Below are positions 11,174 through 21,999 of a stretch of DNA of 64,000 nt, in pieces. Origin of the DNA: Petaurus breviceps papuanus (lineage: Eukaryota; Chordata; Mammalia; Diprotodontia; Petauridae); the NCBI GenBank assembly GCA_028583685.1, contig JAMXIF010000073.1:10287093-10351092 (forward strand), read 5' to 3'. A program made the position numbers and the translations under genes. The number at the start of each line of letters is the position of its first letter. Within the stretch, counting starts at the first letter, position 1. The notes beneath the pieces were generated by a model. The model worked only from the letters and a program-made list of their open reading frames with translations. It had not been told where the DNA came from and ran no database searches.

Positions 11174-11459
11174 GTTCTAGTCTCTCTTCATTGCATATGA
11201 TGCTTGCTTTTGGTTTTAGACTTGAAGATTTTTATGATACTAAATTAAGGTCCCTCTCTGCTTATAATTGTAGGGATTTTAGCATAAAAGTGTTATGTTT
11301 TATCAAAGGTTTTTCTGCATTTATTGAGATGATCATGTGGTTTTGGAAGTTTTGGTTTTTAATATGATTATGTTGATTGCTTTCCTAATGTTGAACTATC
11401 CTTGTATCCCTTGTATAAAGCCTATTCAGTTGGAACAAGTGATTTCTTGGATAAATCAC

Positions 11460-12088
11460 TGTAGCAGCAAGCACCCTAGCCTACCCAGGATGGCTGCTAG
11501 CACAGATTCCTAGATCTGCTTTTCCAAAGGAAAGCAACTCAAAATGGGTTAACAATCTTGTTTTAATCAAACATATGTCATTTACCTAGTTCAGGGGAAA
11601 AAGGTCAGCACCCCGAACTTCAGAGAATATAGAAGTTACAAACAGACAGAGAAACAGATCAACAGACAGGGCTTCCAGCTGTATGACCATTCCGTCCATA
11701 CCTAGTCAGTTACCAGAGAGGGAAGCACCAACATCTGGGTTTTCAAAGGCAGAGGGCTCGACGGCTGCCCAGAGTCTTGTCTGATCAAATCACACAACTC
11801 TTCTCAAAGTGAGCCCCAAAGCAAAATCTCACATCAGGGTATATATAGCTATATAGCCCTCTCTTGGCTCAGAGAATGTCACAACCCTCTTGAACCACTG
11901 CCCAGTCACAAAGGAACAAGGTGTGGGCATTCCTGAAAAACAAGTCTCCCACCACAAGCTCCATGTGATCACATTCAGTCTATTGGGGGCAGAATATATT
12001 TTCAAATCAAGGAAGGTTCTCAGGGTCACTTAAGCTTATCAAAGAGCCAAGGGGCAGGGAAGATCTTCAGATTCCCATTCCCATAACA
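11460..12088 (-). mobile_element. Solitary LTR, family 1, longer variant
   Basis: The plus-strand text runs from tgtagcagcaagcaccc to ttcccataaca. On the minus strand it has a TATA-like box (ctatatagctatatatac). A perfect 5-bp duplication ATCAC lies at 11455-11459 and 12089-12093. No internal viral region is present. It lies inside the old L1 ORF2 fragment. Confidence 0.9.
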
Positions 12089-12257
12089 ATCACTATAATC
12101 AATTTGATAGGATTCTAAGTTAAAATTTTTGAGTCAATATTTATTAATGATATTGACTTACTTATAGTTTTTTTGTGTGTTTTATCTTTCCCTAGTTTAA
12201 GTATTAGGACCATATTTATATCATAAAAGGACTCTGATAGGAGTCTTACTTCATCTA

Positions 12258-12429
12258 ATTTTTTTTTGCTTTTTTTATTTTTTGGAGGAGGGAAGGCAGG
12301 GCAATTGGGGTTAAATGACTTGTTCAAGGTCACATGGCTAGTAAGTGTTAAGCATCTCAGGCCAGAATTGAACTCAGGTCCTCCTGACTCCAGGGCTGAT
12401 GCTCTATTCACTGAGCCACCTAGCCACAC
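12258..12429 (-). mobile_element. tRNA-derived SINE, type 1
   Basis: Antisense SINE with tail tgacttgttcaaggtcacat and head gagccacctagcc. The target duplication cttac(t/c)tcatcta lies at 12245-12257 and 12430-12442, inside the L1 ORF2 fragment. Confidence 0.92.
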
Positions 12430-12955
12430 CTTACCTCATCTATTTTTCAGAATAATTTGTAAAGTATGGGTACTAACTGTTCCTTAAAAGTTTGACAGAG
12501 AGGGCAGAGGCAAGATGGTGGAGTAAAAGCAAGAATTTGCTTGGGCTCTGTTCCAAACACCTCTAATACCTATAAAAAAATGACTCTAACCAAATTTTAG
12601 AGTTACAGAACCCACAAAGTGACAGAGAGACACAAATCTCCTGCTGAAGGAAGCCTGGCAGGGTGACAGGAAGGGTCTATCACACTGAGCTGGAAGCCGC
12701 ACACAGTCCCACATGGGCCGCACCAGCCCAGAGTCAGGGCAGTCCCAACCCACAGCACAGATGCCCTGGAGCAGACTTTAGGAGAATGAATCACTGGCAG
12801 CTGTGGCGGTTTCCAGACTTCTCAACCCATAAACACCAAAGACAAATTAAAAGGTCAGTAGGGAACTCTGTCAGAACTGGGTGAGAGAAGGGCGGGTCTG
12901 GCCCCCACCCTCAAGGTGGCAGAGGTGGTGGAAGCAGGCAGCTGCAGCTACTGCC

Positions 12956-13493
12956 TGTAGCAGCAAGCACCCCAAGCATCCTCAGGGTTTGCTGCCAATA
13001 CAGGTTCTTGGATCTGCTTTGATAAAGGAAAGCAACTCAAAATGGGTTAACAAGCTTACTTTAATCAGTCAAACATATATCGTTTACCTTGTTCAGGGGA
13101 AAAAGGTCAGCACCCTGAGCTTCAAAGTATACAGGCAGAATTATCAAGACAGAAACAGATCAAGTAGACAGCTTTCCAAACTGTCCAACCATTACATCCA
13201 TACCAAATCAGCATCTGGGTTTCAACATCTGGGTTTTTCAAAGCCGGGGGGCTCTGGACAATGGCTTCCCAGAATCCAGATCAAATCACAGAACACTTCT
13301 CAAAGTGAGCCCCAAAACAAAGTTACACATCAGGGCTTATATAGCCTTCTCCTGGCTCAGAGAATGTAACAACCTTATTGACTCACTGGCCAATCAAGAA
13401 GTATCTACTGAAAAACAAGCCTCCCACCTCAGGCTCCAGGTGCACTTTAGCCTAGGGGCAGGGAAGATCTCCAAAATTTACATTCCCATTACA
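12956..13493 (-). mobile_element. Solitary LTR, family 1
   Basis: 538 bp, from TGTAGCAGCAAGC to CATTCCCATTACA, bounded by perfect CTGCC duplications at 12951-12955 and 13494-13498. On the minus strand a TATA-like ctatataagccc is followed by an attaaagtaagc region as possible poly(A) signal. No viral genes remain. Confidence 0.93.
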
Positions 13494-13825
13494 CTGCCCC
13501 ATGGCTACCTCCAGAGCTCCTTGCCTATAGATTATAGGGAGACCAAGAGATCATTCAGAGGGTAATTGCTCTTGCTTTGACATGCTTGGATCTGGGTCAC
13601 AGTCTTGGGTGGCAGTCCTGGGGTGAGGAGCGCTAGCATGCCAGAGCTTGTGGCAATTACAGAGAGGACACCCTCCTCATAGCTCTGACAACAGCTGCGC
13701 AAAACCCCAGAAATCTGGGACACAGCTCTCACCACTGTGGAAGCAGAGTTCTACTGTGGCAAAGAGTTCAGAAGTCAAGGAATTGGCTGGCAAGATGAGC
13801 GAACAGAGGAAGCACAATCAGATCA

Positions 13826-14874
13826 TGTAATAGTAATGAAATTTAAAGATCCCCCTGTACTGGGTTGGTTTTAGGTTTGATTGTGTTAAAACCCAGAACA
13901 TGTCAATTCTACTTGTGGGATGGACTTGTTGACGTGAAAAGAGAGGGCTGAACTAGGAGGATCTGGTGACATAAAATTTAGAGAGACACAAGAAAAGAGA
14001 GAGGCAGAAGAACTTTTTGGAAGCAACATCTTGGAGGCAGAGAGACACTGAGAGGATTGCTGCGGGCCACTTTGAATTGCCCAGGACTTTTGAGAGCTGC
14101 CACCCAGAGCTGCCAAGGACTGAGGAGACATGGCTGTTATGCTGGTACTTTGTCTGTCTGTTTTGATGTTGTTTTGCCAGATTTGTCCACTGGTGAAGGA
14201 CAGTCCTGTTGTTGTAAAAGTCTTGGAACCTTGCTGTTGGTTCTGAAGCCCTGAAGAAGGATTTTCTTGTTGTATGTTTACAGAAATCCTGGAAGAGGGT
14301 TTTGCTAATGTTTTCAGGGGTCCTAGGACTGTTCTGCAGACAGAGAATGAATTAATGAAGAGACTGGCAATGTATCTTGTGGCCTTGCTAAGCTTTGTCT
14401 CCCCAGGAACAAAGATTGCTAAGAACTTGCCTCTGTCAAGATGAAGAAAAGACCTCCATTTGGGTATTAAATGATGTGCTTAAACTTGTTGTAACTCTGG
14501 GGTAGATTCAATTGTGATTGAAGGGTGGGGAGCTTTTGATTTTTTTGTGCTCTATGATTAAACAAATGAATGTACTTTACTTATGATTGGAAACTAATCT
14601 CCATTTGAGAAGAGGGGCTTTGTGATGGACTAAATGAATGTACAGCCTAGGGGTGGAGTAGTATTTAGAAGAGGGACTTTGTGACTGATTAAATGAATGT
14701 AATGTCCAGGGGTGGGGTAGTACTTGGAGATTATTGAATCACATTTGGTAAATGCTATATTTTGAATGATGTTAAATTTTGATTCTATCTGTTCTTAATT
14801 TGTCACTGAATAAAATGGAGAGCACCTATGCTGGTATTTTGAACCTTAGGAAGTTGCCTTTGCTTGGCATTACA
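13826..14874 (+). mobile_element. Solitary LTR, family 2
   Basis: 1049 bp, from TGTAATAGTAATG to TTGGCATTACA, with perfect GATCA duplications at 13821-13825 and 14875-14879. A poly(A) signal (gaataaaatgg) lies near the 3' side. It is the same length as the relative at 19745-20793. A small reading frame seen whole in that relative is broken here. Confidence 0.93.
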
Positions 14875-15861
14875 GATCATAAAATCTTTTTTGGGGGGAC
14901 AAAGAGGATCAAAACACAGAACCAGAAGAAGACAACAAAGTCAAAACTCTGGCATCAAAAGCCTCCAAGAAAAATATGAACTGCTTACAGGCCATGGAGG
15001 AGCTTAAGACGGATTTTGAAAATCAAGTAAGAGAAGTGGAATTGGTAAGAGAAATGAGAATGATGCAAGAAAATCATGAAAAGTGAGTCAACAGCCTGCT
15101 AAAGGAGACCCCCCCCCTAAAATACTGGAGAAAATTACACCTTAAAAAAATAGACTAACTCAAATGGCAAAAGAGGCCCAAAAAACCAGTGAGGAGAAGG
15201 ATGCCTTAAAAAGCCGACTTTGCCAAATGGAAAAGGAATTTCAAATTCCTTAAATAGGATAATTCCTTAAAATTAGATTGGAATAAATGGAAGCTAATGA
15301 CTTTATGAGAAATCAAGATACTATAAAACATATCCAAACAAATGAAAAAAAAAAACAGAAGGCAATGTGAAATATCTCACTGGAAAAACCACTGACCTGG
15401 AAAATAGATACAGGAGAGATAACTTAAAAATTACTGGACTACCTGAAAGCCATGATTAAAAAAAAAGAGCCTAGAGGTCATCTTTCAGGAGACTATCAAG
15501 AAAAATTGCCCTGATATTCTACAACCAGAGAGCAAAATAGAAATTGAAAGAATTCAGCACACTTCTTATACCTGGGGGCCCTCGCTGTGGTTTAGGAGTG
15601 GAGAGGAGAGCCCAAGATTAAGCCCTGGGACAGACCTCAGAAAATAACAATAAGAAAGACTTGGGACTTGGGGCATCACTCTCCATGCCTTGAAACTACA
15701 ACTTGATTACACTAATAGCTGCTAAAAACAAAATAAAACAAAAAAAAAAAATGAGTAAGTAAAGGAGGAAATAACCCAACCATAGATAGGTACTATGGGG
15801 ATAGGGAAGATGTGGGTTCATATTCAGAGGAATATAATGGAGATAAAAAAGGCACTCCTTT

Positions 15862-17404
15862 ATTTTAAAGACCACAGATCTTTATTATTTTCAGCTTGGT
15901 TTAAAAAATTCTATATATGCTAAATTCAATGTTACTTTCAAAACTATCCTGCTTGTCTGTATTTCCATTTGAATTTCCTTCTGTTCTTTACTAAGCATCT
16001 TAAAAATGCTCTAGTGGTCCTCTTTTCTTTCAACCTCTATTTTGCCCTCTGGTTCTAAAACATCAGGGTAGTTTTCTTTGAGAACTTCCTGGAGAACAAT
16101 TTCTAGGTTCTTACTTTGATCATGGCTTTCAGGTAGTCCAATAATTTTTAAGTTATCTCTCCTTGATCTATTTCCCAGGTCAGCGGTTTTTCCCATGAGA
16201 TATTTCACATTGCCTTCTATTCTTTCATTTTTTTGGATCTGTTTAACAGCATCTTGATTTCTCATAAAGTCACTAGCTTCCCTTTGCTCCATTCTAAATC
16301 TGAGGGAATGATTATCCTCAGTGAGCTTTTGAGATTCTTTTTCCATCTGGCAAATTCGGCTTTTTTATGGCATTCCTCTCCCCATTGCCTTTTTGAGCCT
16401 CTTTTGCCATTTGAGTCAGTCTGTTTTTTAAGCTGTGATTTTCCTCAGTCAGGCTGTTGATTCTCATTTCGTAATTTTCTTGCATTGTTCTCATTTCTCT
16501 TCCCAATTTTTCCTCCACTTCTCTTATCTGCTTCTGAAGGTCCTCTGTGGCCTGTAACCAGCTCATATTTTCCTTTGAAGCTTTTGGTGCAGGAGTTCTG
16601 TCTTCACTGTCTTCTTCCTGGTCCATGCTTTGCTCCTTTTTGTCCCCAAAATAGAAGTGTAATGTTGGAATCTTCTGTCTGCTTTGTTTCCTTTGCCTGG
16701 TCATATTGCCCCCTGGGCTTTTAGCCACAGTAGGACTCTGCCACCAGACAGGGGAGCTTTCATCCCAAACACTGGGGTTTTCTCAGCTGCCAGAGGTATT
16801 AGTTGGGTGCCCTCTCTGAAGTCTCCACACACTCTGGCAAGCTGGTCACCCACCCCAGGACCTTCACCCTAGACTGCAATCCAGATCCAAGCAGGTTAAA
16901 GCAAAAGCAATGACCCCTGACTGGTCGCTTGGTCCCCCTACAATCTGCAGGCCAGGAGCTGAAACCACAAAGTGGCACCGGCTGCACAACCTTGGCTCCT
17001 CAGCCGCTTCTCGCCCTGGGGGCAAAAGCTGACGTATTCCTAACTACTGGTTCCAAAGTCCACACTGCACTGACCTCTCACTTTGTCCTTTGCATCTATG
17101 TGTTGATAAATCTGGAAATGTCCATAGCTGCTGGTGATCTGGAGTCCCTCCGGCCAGTGGCTGGTCATGCCCACCCTGTGGTAAAAACCTCTGGCTCATG
17201 TAGGCCTGTGCTTGGCTCCCAGAGCACTGTGCTGGCCGATTCCTGCAGGTCTGTCAGGCTGTTCTCAGCAAGAGGTTAGATTCTCTGTGTTATTTTATGA
17301 GTTCTGTAGCTCCAAAGTTTGTTCAGAGTCCCCTTTTACATGAATTGGAGAAGGTGGAAGCTGGAGCTGCATGGAGGTCCTGTTTCTCCTCTGCCATCTT
17401 CAAG
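15862..17404 (-). mobile_element. HAL1-like half-L1, copy 3, lacking its 3' part
   Basis: The 5' end near 17400 (aagatggcagaggagaaaca on the minus strand) is followed by a 5' UTR and ORF1 up to the RRM region. The left 150 bp (15862-16015) is atypical and the usual 3' UTR is absent. The flanks share cactccttt (about 15853-15861 and 17406-17414), consistent with insertion into the old L1. Confidence 0.75.
16011..16704 (-). pseudogene. L1-type ORF1 of HAL1 copy 3 (partial)
   Basis: The probable start at 16704 reads MTRQRKQSRQKIPTLHFYFG. A coiled coil follows (KQIREVEEKLGREMRTMQ, TEENHSLKNRLTQMAK) and then the RRM-like part (GNVKYLMGKTADLGNRSR, KIIGLPESHDQ) in a second frame at 16011-16346. The protein is split between two frames and the C-terminal domain is missing. 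Confidence 0.85.
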
Positions 17405-17498
17405 TCACTCCTTTTTCAATGATAAATGTCAAATGGTCCCAAGCACAAAAAGAATTTTTGGAAGAACTTGAAAAAGGACTTTAAAAATCAAACAAGAG

Positions 17499-18323
17499 GG
17501 GCAGCCAGGTAGCACAGCAAGTAAGATCACTGGCCCCAGAGTCAGGATGACCTGGGATTGAATCCAGGCTCAGACACTTAGCACCTACCCAGAAACACCT
17601 GGCCATGTAACCTTGAGCAAGTTACTTAACCCTGGCTGCTTAGGGGAGGCCAGGTGGCACAGTGAGTAAGAGCACCGGCCCCAGAGTCAGTATGACCTGG
17701 GATCGAATCCAGGCTCTGATACTGTAGCAGCAAGCACCCCAAGTGTCCTCAGGGTTTGCCACCCATACAGGTTCTTGGATCTGCTTTGTTAAAGGAAAGC
17801 AACTCAAAATGGGTTAACAAGCTTACTTTAATCAGTCAGACATATATCGTTTACCTTGTTCAGGGGAAAAAGGTCAGCACCCCGAACTTCAAAATATACA
17901 GACAGAATTATCAAGACATTAACAGATCAAGTAGACAGCTTTCCAAACTGTCCAACCATTACATCCATACCCAGTCAACATCTGGGTTTTTCAAAGCCGG
18001 GGGACTCTCAACAATGGCTTCCCATAATTCAGATCAAATCACAGAACACTTCTCAAAGTGAGTCCCAAAACAAAGCTACACATCAGGGCTTATATAGCCT
18101 TCTCCTGGCTCAGAGAATGTAACAACCTTATTGACTCACTGGCCAATCAAGAAGTATCTACTGAAAAACAAGCCTCCCTCCCCAGGCTTCAGGTGCATTT
18201 TAGCCTAGGGGCAGGGAAGATCTTCCAAATTTGCATTCCCATTACAGATACTTAGCACCACACCCAGAAATAACTGGCCGTGTAACCTTGAGCAAGTTAC
18301 TTAACCCCAATTGCTTTAAAAAA
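17499..18323 (+). mobile_element. SINE dimer (two type-2 units), split by an LTR
   Basis: Unit 1 (17499-17642) runs from gcagccaggtagcacagc to cttaaccctggctgctta with no A tail. Unit 2 starts at 17643 (ggggaggccaggtggcac), is cut at 17722 by a solo LTR, and resumes at 18247 to end in an A tract. One duplication, aaaatcaaacaagag, flanks the whole pair at 17484-17498 and 18324-18338. Confidence 0.88.
17723..18246 (-). mobile_element. Solitary LTR, family 1
   Basis: 524 bp, from TGTAGCAGCAAGC to TTCCCATTACA, with perfect GATAC duplications at 17718-17722 and 18247-18251, inside the second SINE unit. Very similar to 12956-13493 and non-coding. Confidence 0.94.
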
Positions 18324-19393
18324 AAAATCAAACAAGAGAGACCAAGGAAAAATTAGGGGAAAATAGCAATCTATTGAAATCAAAAAAATTATGAAAAGAA
18401 AGTCAACCAACCTGTAATAGAGAATCAAAAGCTTAAGGAAGAAAATAATTCCTTGAAAACTAGAATCAAGCAAGGGGAAGCTAATGATATTCTAAGACAC
18501 CAAGAAATCATAAAACAAAATCAAAATAATAAAAAATAGAAGAGAAAGGGAAACATTGCATCAGGAAAACAACTGATTTGGAGAACAGATCAAGAAAAAA
18601 TAATATAAGAATAGTAGCACTACCTGAAAATTATGATGAAAAAAAGAATCTTGTTAGAATATTATAAGAAATTTTCATGTAAAATTGTCTTGGAATTCTA
18701 GAATAAGAAGGCAAAGCAGAAATCCACTGATTATCACCTGAAAGATCCCAGGAGGAAAATATATAGGAATATCACATTTCAGTTTCAAAGCTCCCAGGTT
18801 AAGGACAAAATATTGGAAGTAAAAAGAAAAAAAATTAAATATCATGGAGCTATAATAAGGATTATACAAGACCTATCATCTACTAGCCTGAAGGACCACA
18901 GGTCTTGGAATACTATATTCTATAGAGAAAAGAGCTGGAGTTGCAACCAAGAGTAACTTATCCAGCAAAGTTAGTATAATCCTGAATGAAAAAAAAAAAA
19001 GAATATTTAATGAACTGAAATGTTTTCAGGTTTTTGTGACAAAAGCCCAAAACTTAAGGGAAAATTCAATATATAGCATCCAGGAGACATATAAGGTAAA
19101 CATTAAAGTCCAATTATAAGGGACTCAATATAGTCAAATTGTTTACTTCCTATATGTGAAAATATTAACAGTACTCTTATGATTGTCATCATTATTTGGG
19201 AGTTTGAAAGAAAGGGTAAGGTTGAGCTGAGTATGCAGTGATCCTAAAAAAATAAAACTGTGTAGGGACAGATAATAAGAAGAAATTATCTCATACAAAT
19301 GAGACATAAAAGGAAAAAATTGATGCAGAAGAAGCTAGTGGGGGTGGGAGCGTGGAACCTTACTCTCATCAGGAATGGGTTAAAGAGGGAAAC

Positions 19394-19560
19394 TGGGGGC
19401 GGCTAGGTGGCACAGTGAATAGAGTACCAGCCCTGGAGTGAGGTGGACCTGAGTTCAAGTCCGGCCTCAGACAGTTAACACAAAATAGCTGTGTGACCTT
19501 GGGCAAGTCACTTAAACCCAATTGCCCTGCCTTCCCCCTCCAAAAAAAGAAAAAAAAAGA
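19394..19560 (+). mobile_element. tRNA-derived SINE, type 1
   Basis: Head gggcggctaggtggcacagt, B-box-like gagttcaagtccgg, tail gggcaagtcacttaaaccca and an A-rich end. The target duplication is not clear because a microsatellite follows directly. Confidence 0.88.
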
Positions 19561-19660
19561 GAGTGTGGGTGGGTGTGTATATATGTGTGTGTGTGTGTAT
19601 GTATATGTATATGTTTTTATATGTGTATATATATTTATACATACATACATACATATATCT
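19561..19660. repeat. TG/TA and ATAC microsatellite
   Basis: GTGTGT, TATATG and CATACATA units grow out of the SINE A tail, a common origin of microsatellites. Confidence 0.9.
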
Positions 19661-19744
19661 AGAAAAGTATAAACTTCTAAATTCAGAAAGAAATAAGAGG
19701 TCAAGGGGAGATCATAAGGAGGAACTTTTAGAGGGGTGGGTAGG

Positions 19745-20793
19745 TGTAATAGTAATGGAATTTAAAGATCCCCCTGTATTGGTTGGTTTTGGGGTTGAAT
19801 GTTAAAACCCAGGTTGAATGTTAAAACCCAGGGATGAACTTGTTGATGTGAAAAGAGAGGATTGAACTGGGAGAAGCTGATGCTGTGGATTTAGAGAGGA
19901 GGCTCGAGAAAATAGAGGCAGAAGAACTTTTGGAAGCAGCATTATGGAGGCAGAGAGAGAAAGAGGATTTCTGAGGACCAGTTCGAGCTGCCCAGGACTT
20001 TTGAGAGCTGCCACCTGGAGCTGCCAAGGACTGAGGAGACATGGCTGTTATGCTGGTACTTTGTCTGTCTGTTTTGATGTTGTTTTGCCAGATTCATCAA
20101 CTGGTGAATGACAGTGGTATTGTTGCAGAGGTTCTGGAACCTTGCTGTTGGTTCAGAAGCCCTGAAGAAGAATTTTCTTATTGTATGTTTACAGAAATCC
20201 TGGAAGATGGTCTTGCTGATATTTTTAGGGGTCCTGAGACTTTTCTGCAGGCAGAGAGTGAATTTATGAAGACAATGGCAATGCATATTATGGCTTTGTT
20301 AAGCTTTGTCTCCCCAAGAACAGAGATTGCTGTGAATTTGCCTAGTGTCAAGATGAAGAAATGACTTCTCCTTGGGTATTGAATGCTGTGATGATATCTT
20401 AATCTTGCTATAGCTCAGGGGTAGATAGCCTTTGTGCTCTCCACTGCCCCTTTTGAGAAGGTGATTGGCGTTAACTAAAGCAATTATAATTCAGTTGTGA
20501 TCCAGGGGTGGGAAACTTGACTTTTTTTGCTCTGTGATTGACCAAGTGAATATACTTTGTTTATGATTGGAAAGTAATCTTAATCTCCATTTGCAAAGAG
20601 AGACTTGGTGACTGACTAAATGAATGTACTGCTAAGGAGTAGAGTAGTACTTGGAAATTATTGAATCACACTTGGTGAATGTTGTATTTTGATTTTCTCT
20701 GTTCTGTGAATGCATTAATTTGTCACTGAATAAAATGAAGAGTTACTATGCTGGTATTCTGAACCTTGGAAGTTGCCTTTGCTAAGCATTACA
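19745..20793 (+). mobile_element. Solitary LTR, family 2, with an open reading frame
   Basis: 1049 bp, from TGTAATAGTAATGG to TAAGCATTACA, with perfect GTAGG duplications at 19740-19744 and 20794-20798. The poly(A) signal is in gaataaaatgaag near 20727. It shares its U3 start with families 1 and 3. An uninterrupted 107-codon frame lies at 20041-20364. No internal retroviral region is present. Confidence 0.93.
20041..20364 (+). other. 107-codon open frame inside an LTR
   Basis: The frame begins MAVMLVLCLSVLMLFCQ, a hydrophobic start resembling a signal peptide or anchor, and continues with an acidic, cysteine-containing stretch (VLEPCCWFRSPEEEFSY). It occupies about positions 297-620 of the LTR. 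The corresponding frame in the related LTR at 13826-14874 is broken. I recognise no family. Some retroviruses are known to carry a gene in U3, but chance openness in one old LTR is the simplest explanation. Treat it as a fossil of unknown meaning. Confidence 0.3.
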
Positions 20794-21799
20794 GTAGGTT
20801 AAGGAATAGGAGGGCAAGGTAGTGGGTAGAAGTAAAACAGAGGAGTAAGGAAAGATAAGGTAAATAGGGTGAGAAGAATAGTGAGGAAAAATAGGAAGGA
20901 GGAAAATGCACAAGTAATTGTAGCTTAGAATGTGATTAGAACAAATTTACTCATAAAATGGAAATGGCTAGTACATTAAAATTTTGAATTCAACAATATG
21001 TTGTTTTCAAGAAACATAAGAATGAGAGATGCACACAAAGATAAAATAAAGGGCAGGTGTAGAATTTATTATGTAAAAAAAAAGCAGGGATAATAATCAT
21101 GATCTCAAAGTGAAAGTTAAAATAGATTTAATCAAAAGTGAAAAATAGAGAAACTACACTGTCAGTAATATTATTCAATATTGTTTTAGATCATTTAAAA
21201 TACCTAGACAGTATAAAATACCCCAAATGCATACCTGCCAAAACAGACATATGAATTATGTGAACATAAACATAAAAAACTTTTAAAACAGATAAACAGA
21301 TCTAAATAATTGAAGTAATATTTATCGTTCATGGGTAGGGAAAGCCAATGTAATTTTTTAAATGACAGTTTTACCTAACTAATCTATTTATTCAATATTA
21401 TCCAAATTAAATTACTAAAAAGAAACTTACTGCATTGGGAAAAAAATAATAACAAAGTTTAATCAGAAGAGCAAAAGGTCAGGAACTTCAAAGAAACCAG
21501 GAAATAAGATGTAAAAGAAGTATATTCAGCAGTATCCAAACTTAAACCATATTGTGAGGAAGAGCATTGTCGAAGTGTAAAAAGTATAACTTTGATCATT
21601 TTAAATTAAAATTTTCTTGTATGAATAAAATCTATGTAGTCAAGAATAGAAGGAATGCAGAAAATTGCGGAAAACTTTCATAGACAATCTCTCAGATAAG
21701 ACATGAATAGGTTGGAATACTGTTGTGCTGTAGGAAATATGAGCTGGTTGATTTAGAAAAAGAGTTAATGTCAAAAAATAATTTTTTTAATTTAAAAAG

Positions 21800-21958
21800 A
21801 GGCAGCTAGGTGGCACAGTAAAGAGAGCACTGGCCCTGAAGTCAGGAGGACCTGAGTTCAAATCTGGTCTCAGACACTTCACACCTAACTAGTTGTGTGA
21901 CTTTGGGCAAGTCACTTAACAATTGCCTTGCTTCCCCCCCCCCCCCCCCAAAATTTTT
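21800..21958 (+). mobile_element. tRNA-derived SINE, type 1
   Basis: Head ggcagctaggtggcacagta, gagttcaaatctggtctcag, and tail gggcaagtcacttaac followed by a C-rich run. The flanks aatttaaaaagag and aaaaattaaaagag form an imperfect duplication. Confidence 0.88.
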
Positions 21959-21999
21959 TTTCAATTAAAAATTAAAAGAGATGATGAAAGCCTGAACTA

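Larger units (their letters stand above)
10880..12490 (-). repeat. L1 ORF2 fragment (old), interrupted three times
   Basis: The antisense text resembles late L1 ORF2: gtttttctgcatttattgag, then atgattatgttgattgcttt, then tgaactatccttgtatccct. It is split by the hAT MITE (10971-11173), a solo LTR (11460-12088) and a SINE (12258-12429), each with its own target duplication. It has no long open frame. It shows that ORF2-bearing L1s also occur here. Confidence 0.75.
12492..15560 (+). mobile_element. HAL1-like half-L1, copy 2, with two LTR insertions
   Basis: Starts with the 5' motif gaggcaagatggtggagta, followed by a GC-rich 5' UTR and an L1-type ORF1. Two solo LTRs of different families interrupt it: one in the 5' UTR (12956-13493) and one just after the ORF1 start (13826-14874). 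ORF1 text resumes at 14880 (acaaagaggatcaaaacaca) and continues to the RRM region (gaaatatctcactgg). The copy ends near 15560 and lacks the ORF1 C-terminus and 3' UTR. It is too decayed to encode a product. Confidence 0.8.
15560..21790 (+). mobile_element. Old L1 with ORF1 and ORF2, heavily interrupted
   Basis: Pieces in consistent sense order: 5' UTR and ORF1 start (15560-15861; atgagtaagtaaaggagg), ORF1 body (17405-17498, 18339 to about 19390; gaagaaaataattccttg, cttggaatactatattct), ORF2 endonuclease-side text (20800-21200; gttttcaagaaacataagaa, gcagggataataatcatgat) and late ORF2 (21310-21790; ggttggaatactgttgtgct). Insertions between the pieces are an antisense HAL1, a SINE pair with an LTR, a SINE with a microsatellite, and a solo LTR. 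ORF2 has large internal losses, and many in-frame stops make it non-functional. Confidence 0.72.

Noticed and set aside
12881-13369. 162-codon plus-strand open frame
   Set aside because: It crosses from the HAL1 5' UTR into a solo LTR at 12956, so it is a chance frame over two transposable elements.
17756-18255. Overlapping open frames of 65-101 codons
   Set aside because: They lie in the antisense direction of a solo LTR and recur in the related LTR at 12956-13493 because the DNA is homologous. The LTR structure and GATAC duplications explain the region.
19369-19704. 111-codon frame with tyrosine/threonine repeats
   Set aside because: It is a translation of a SINE and the adjoining TG/TA microsatellite.
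13826-20793. The two family-2 LTRs as the ends of one provirus
   Set aside because: Each LTR has its own different 5-bp duplication (GATCA and GTAGG), and the DNA between them is L1, HAL1 and SINE, so they are separate solo LTRs.
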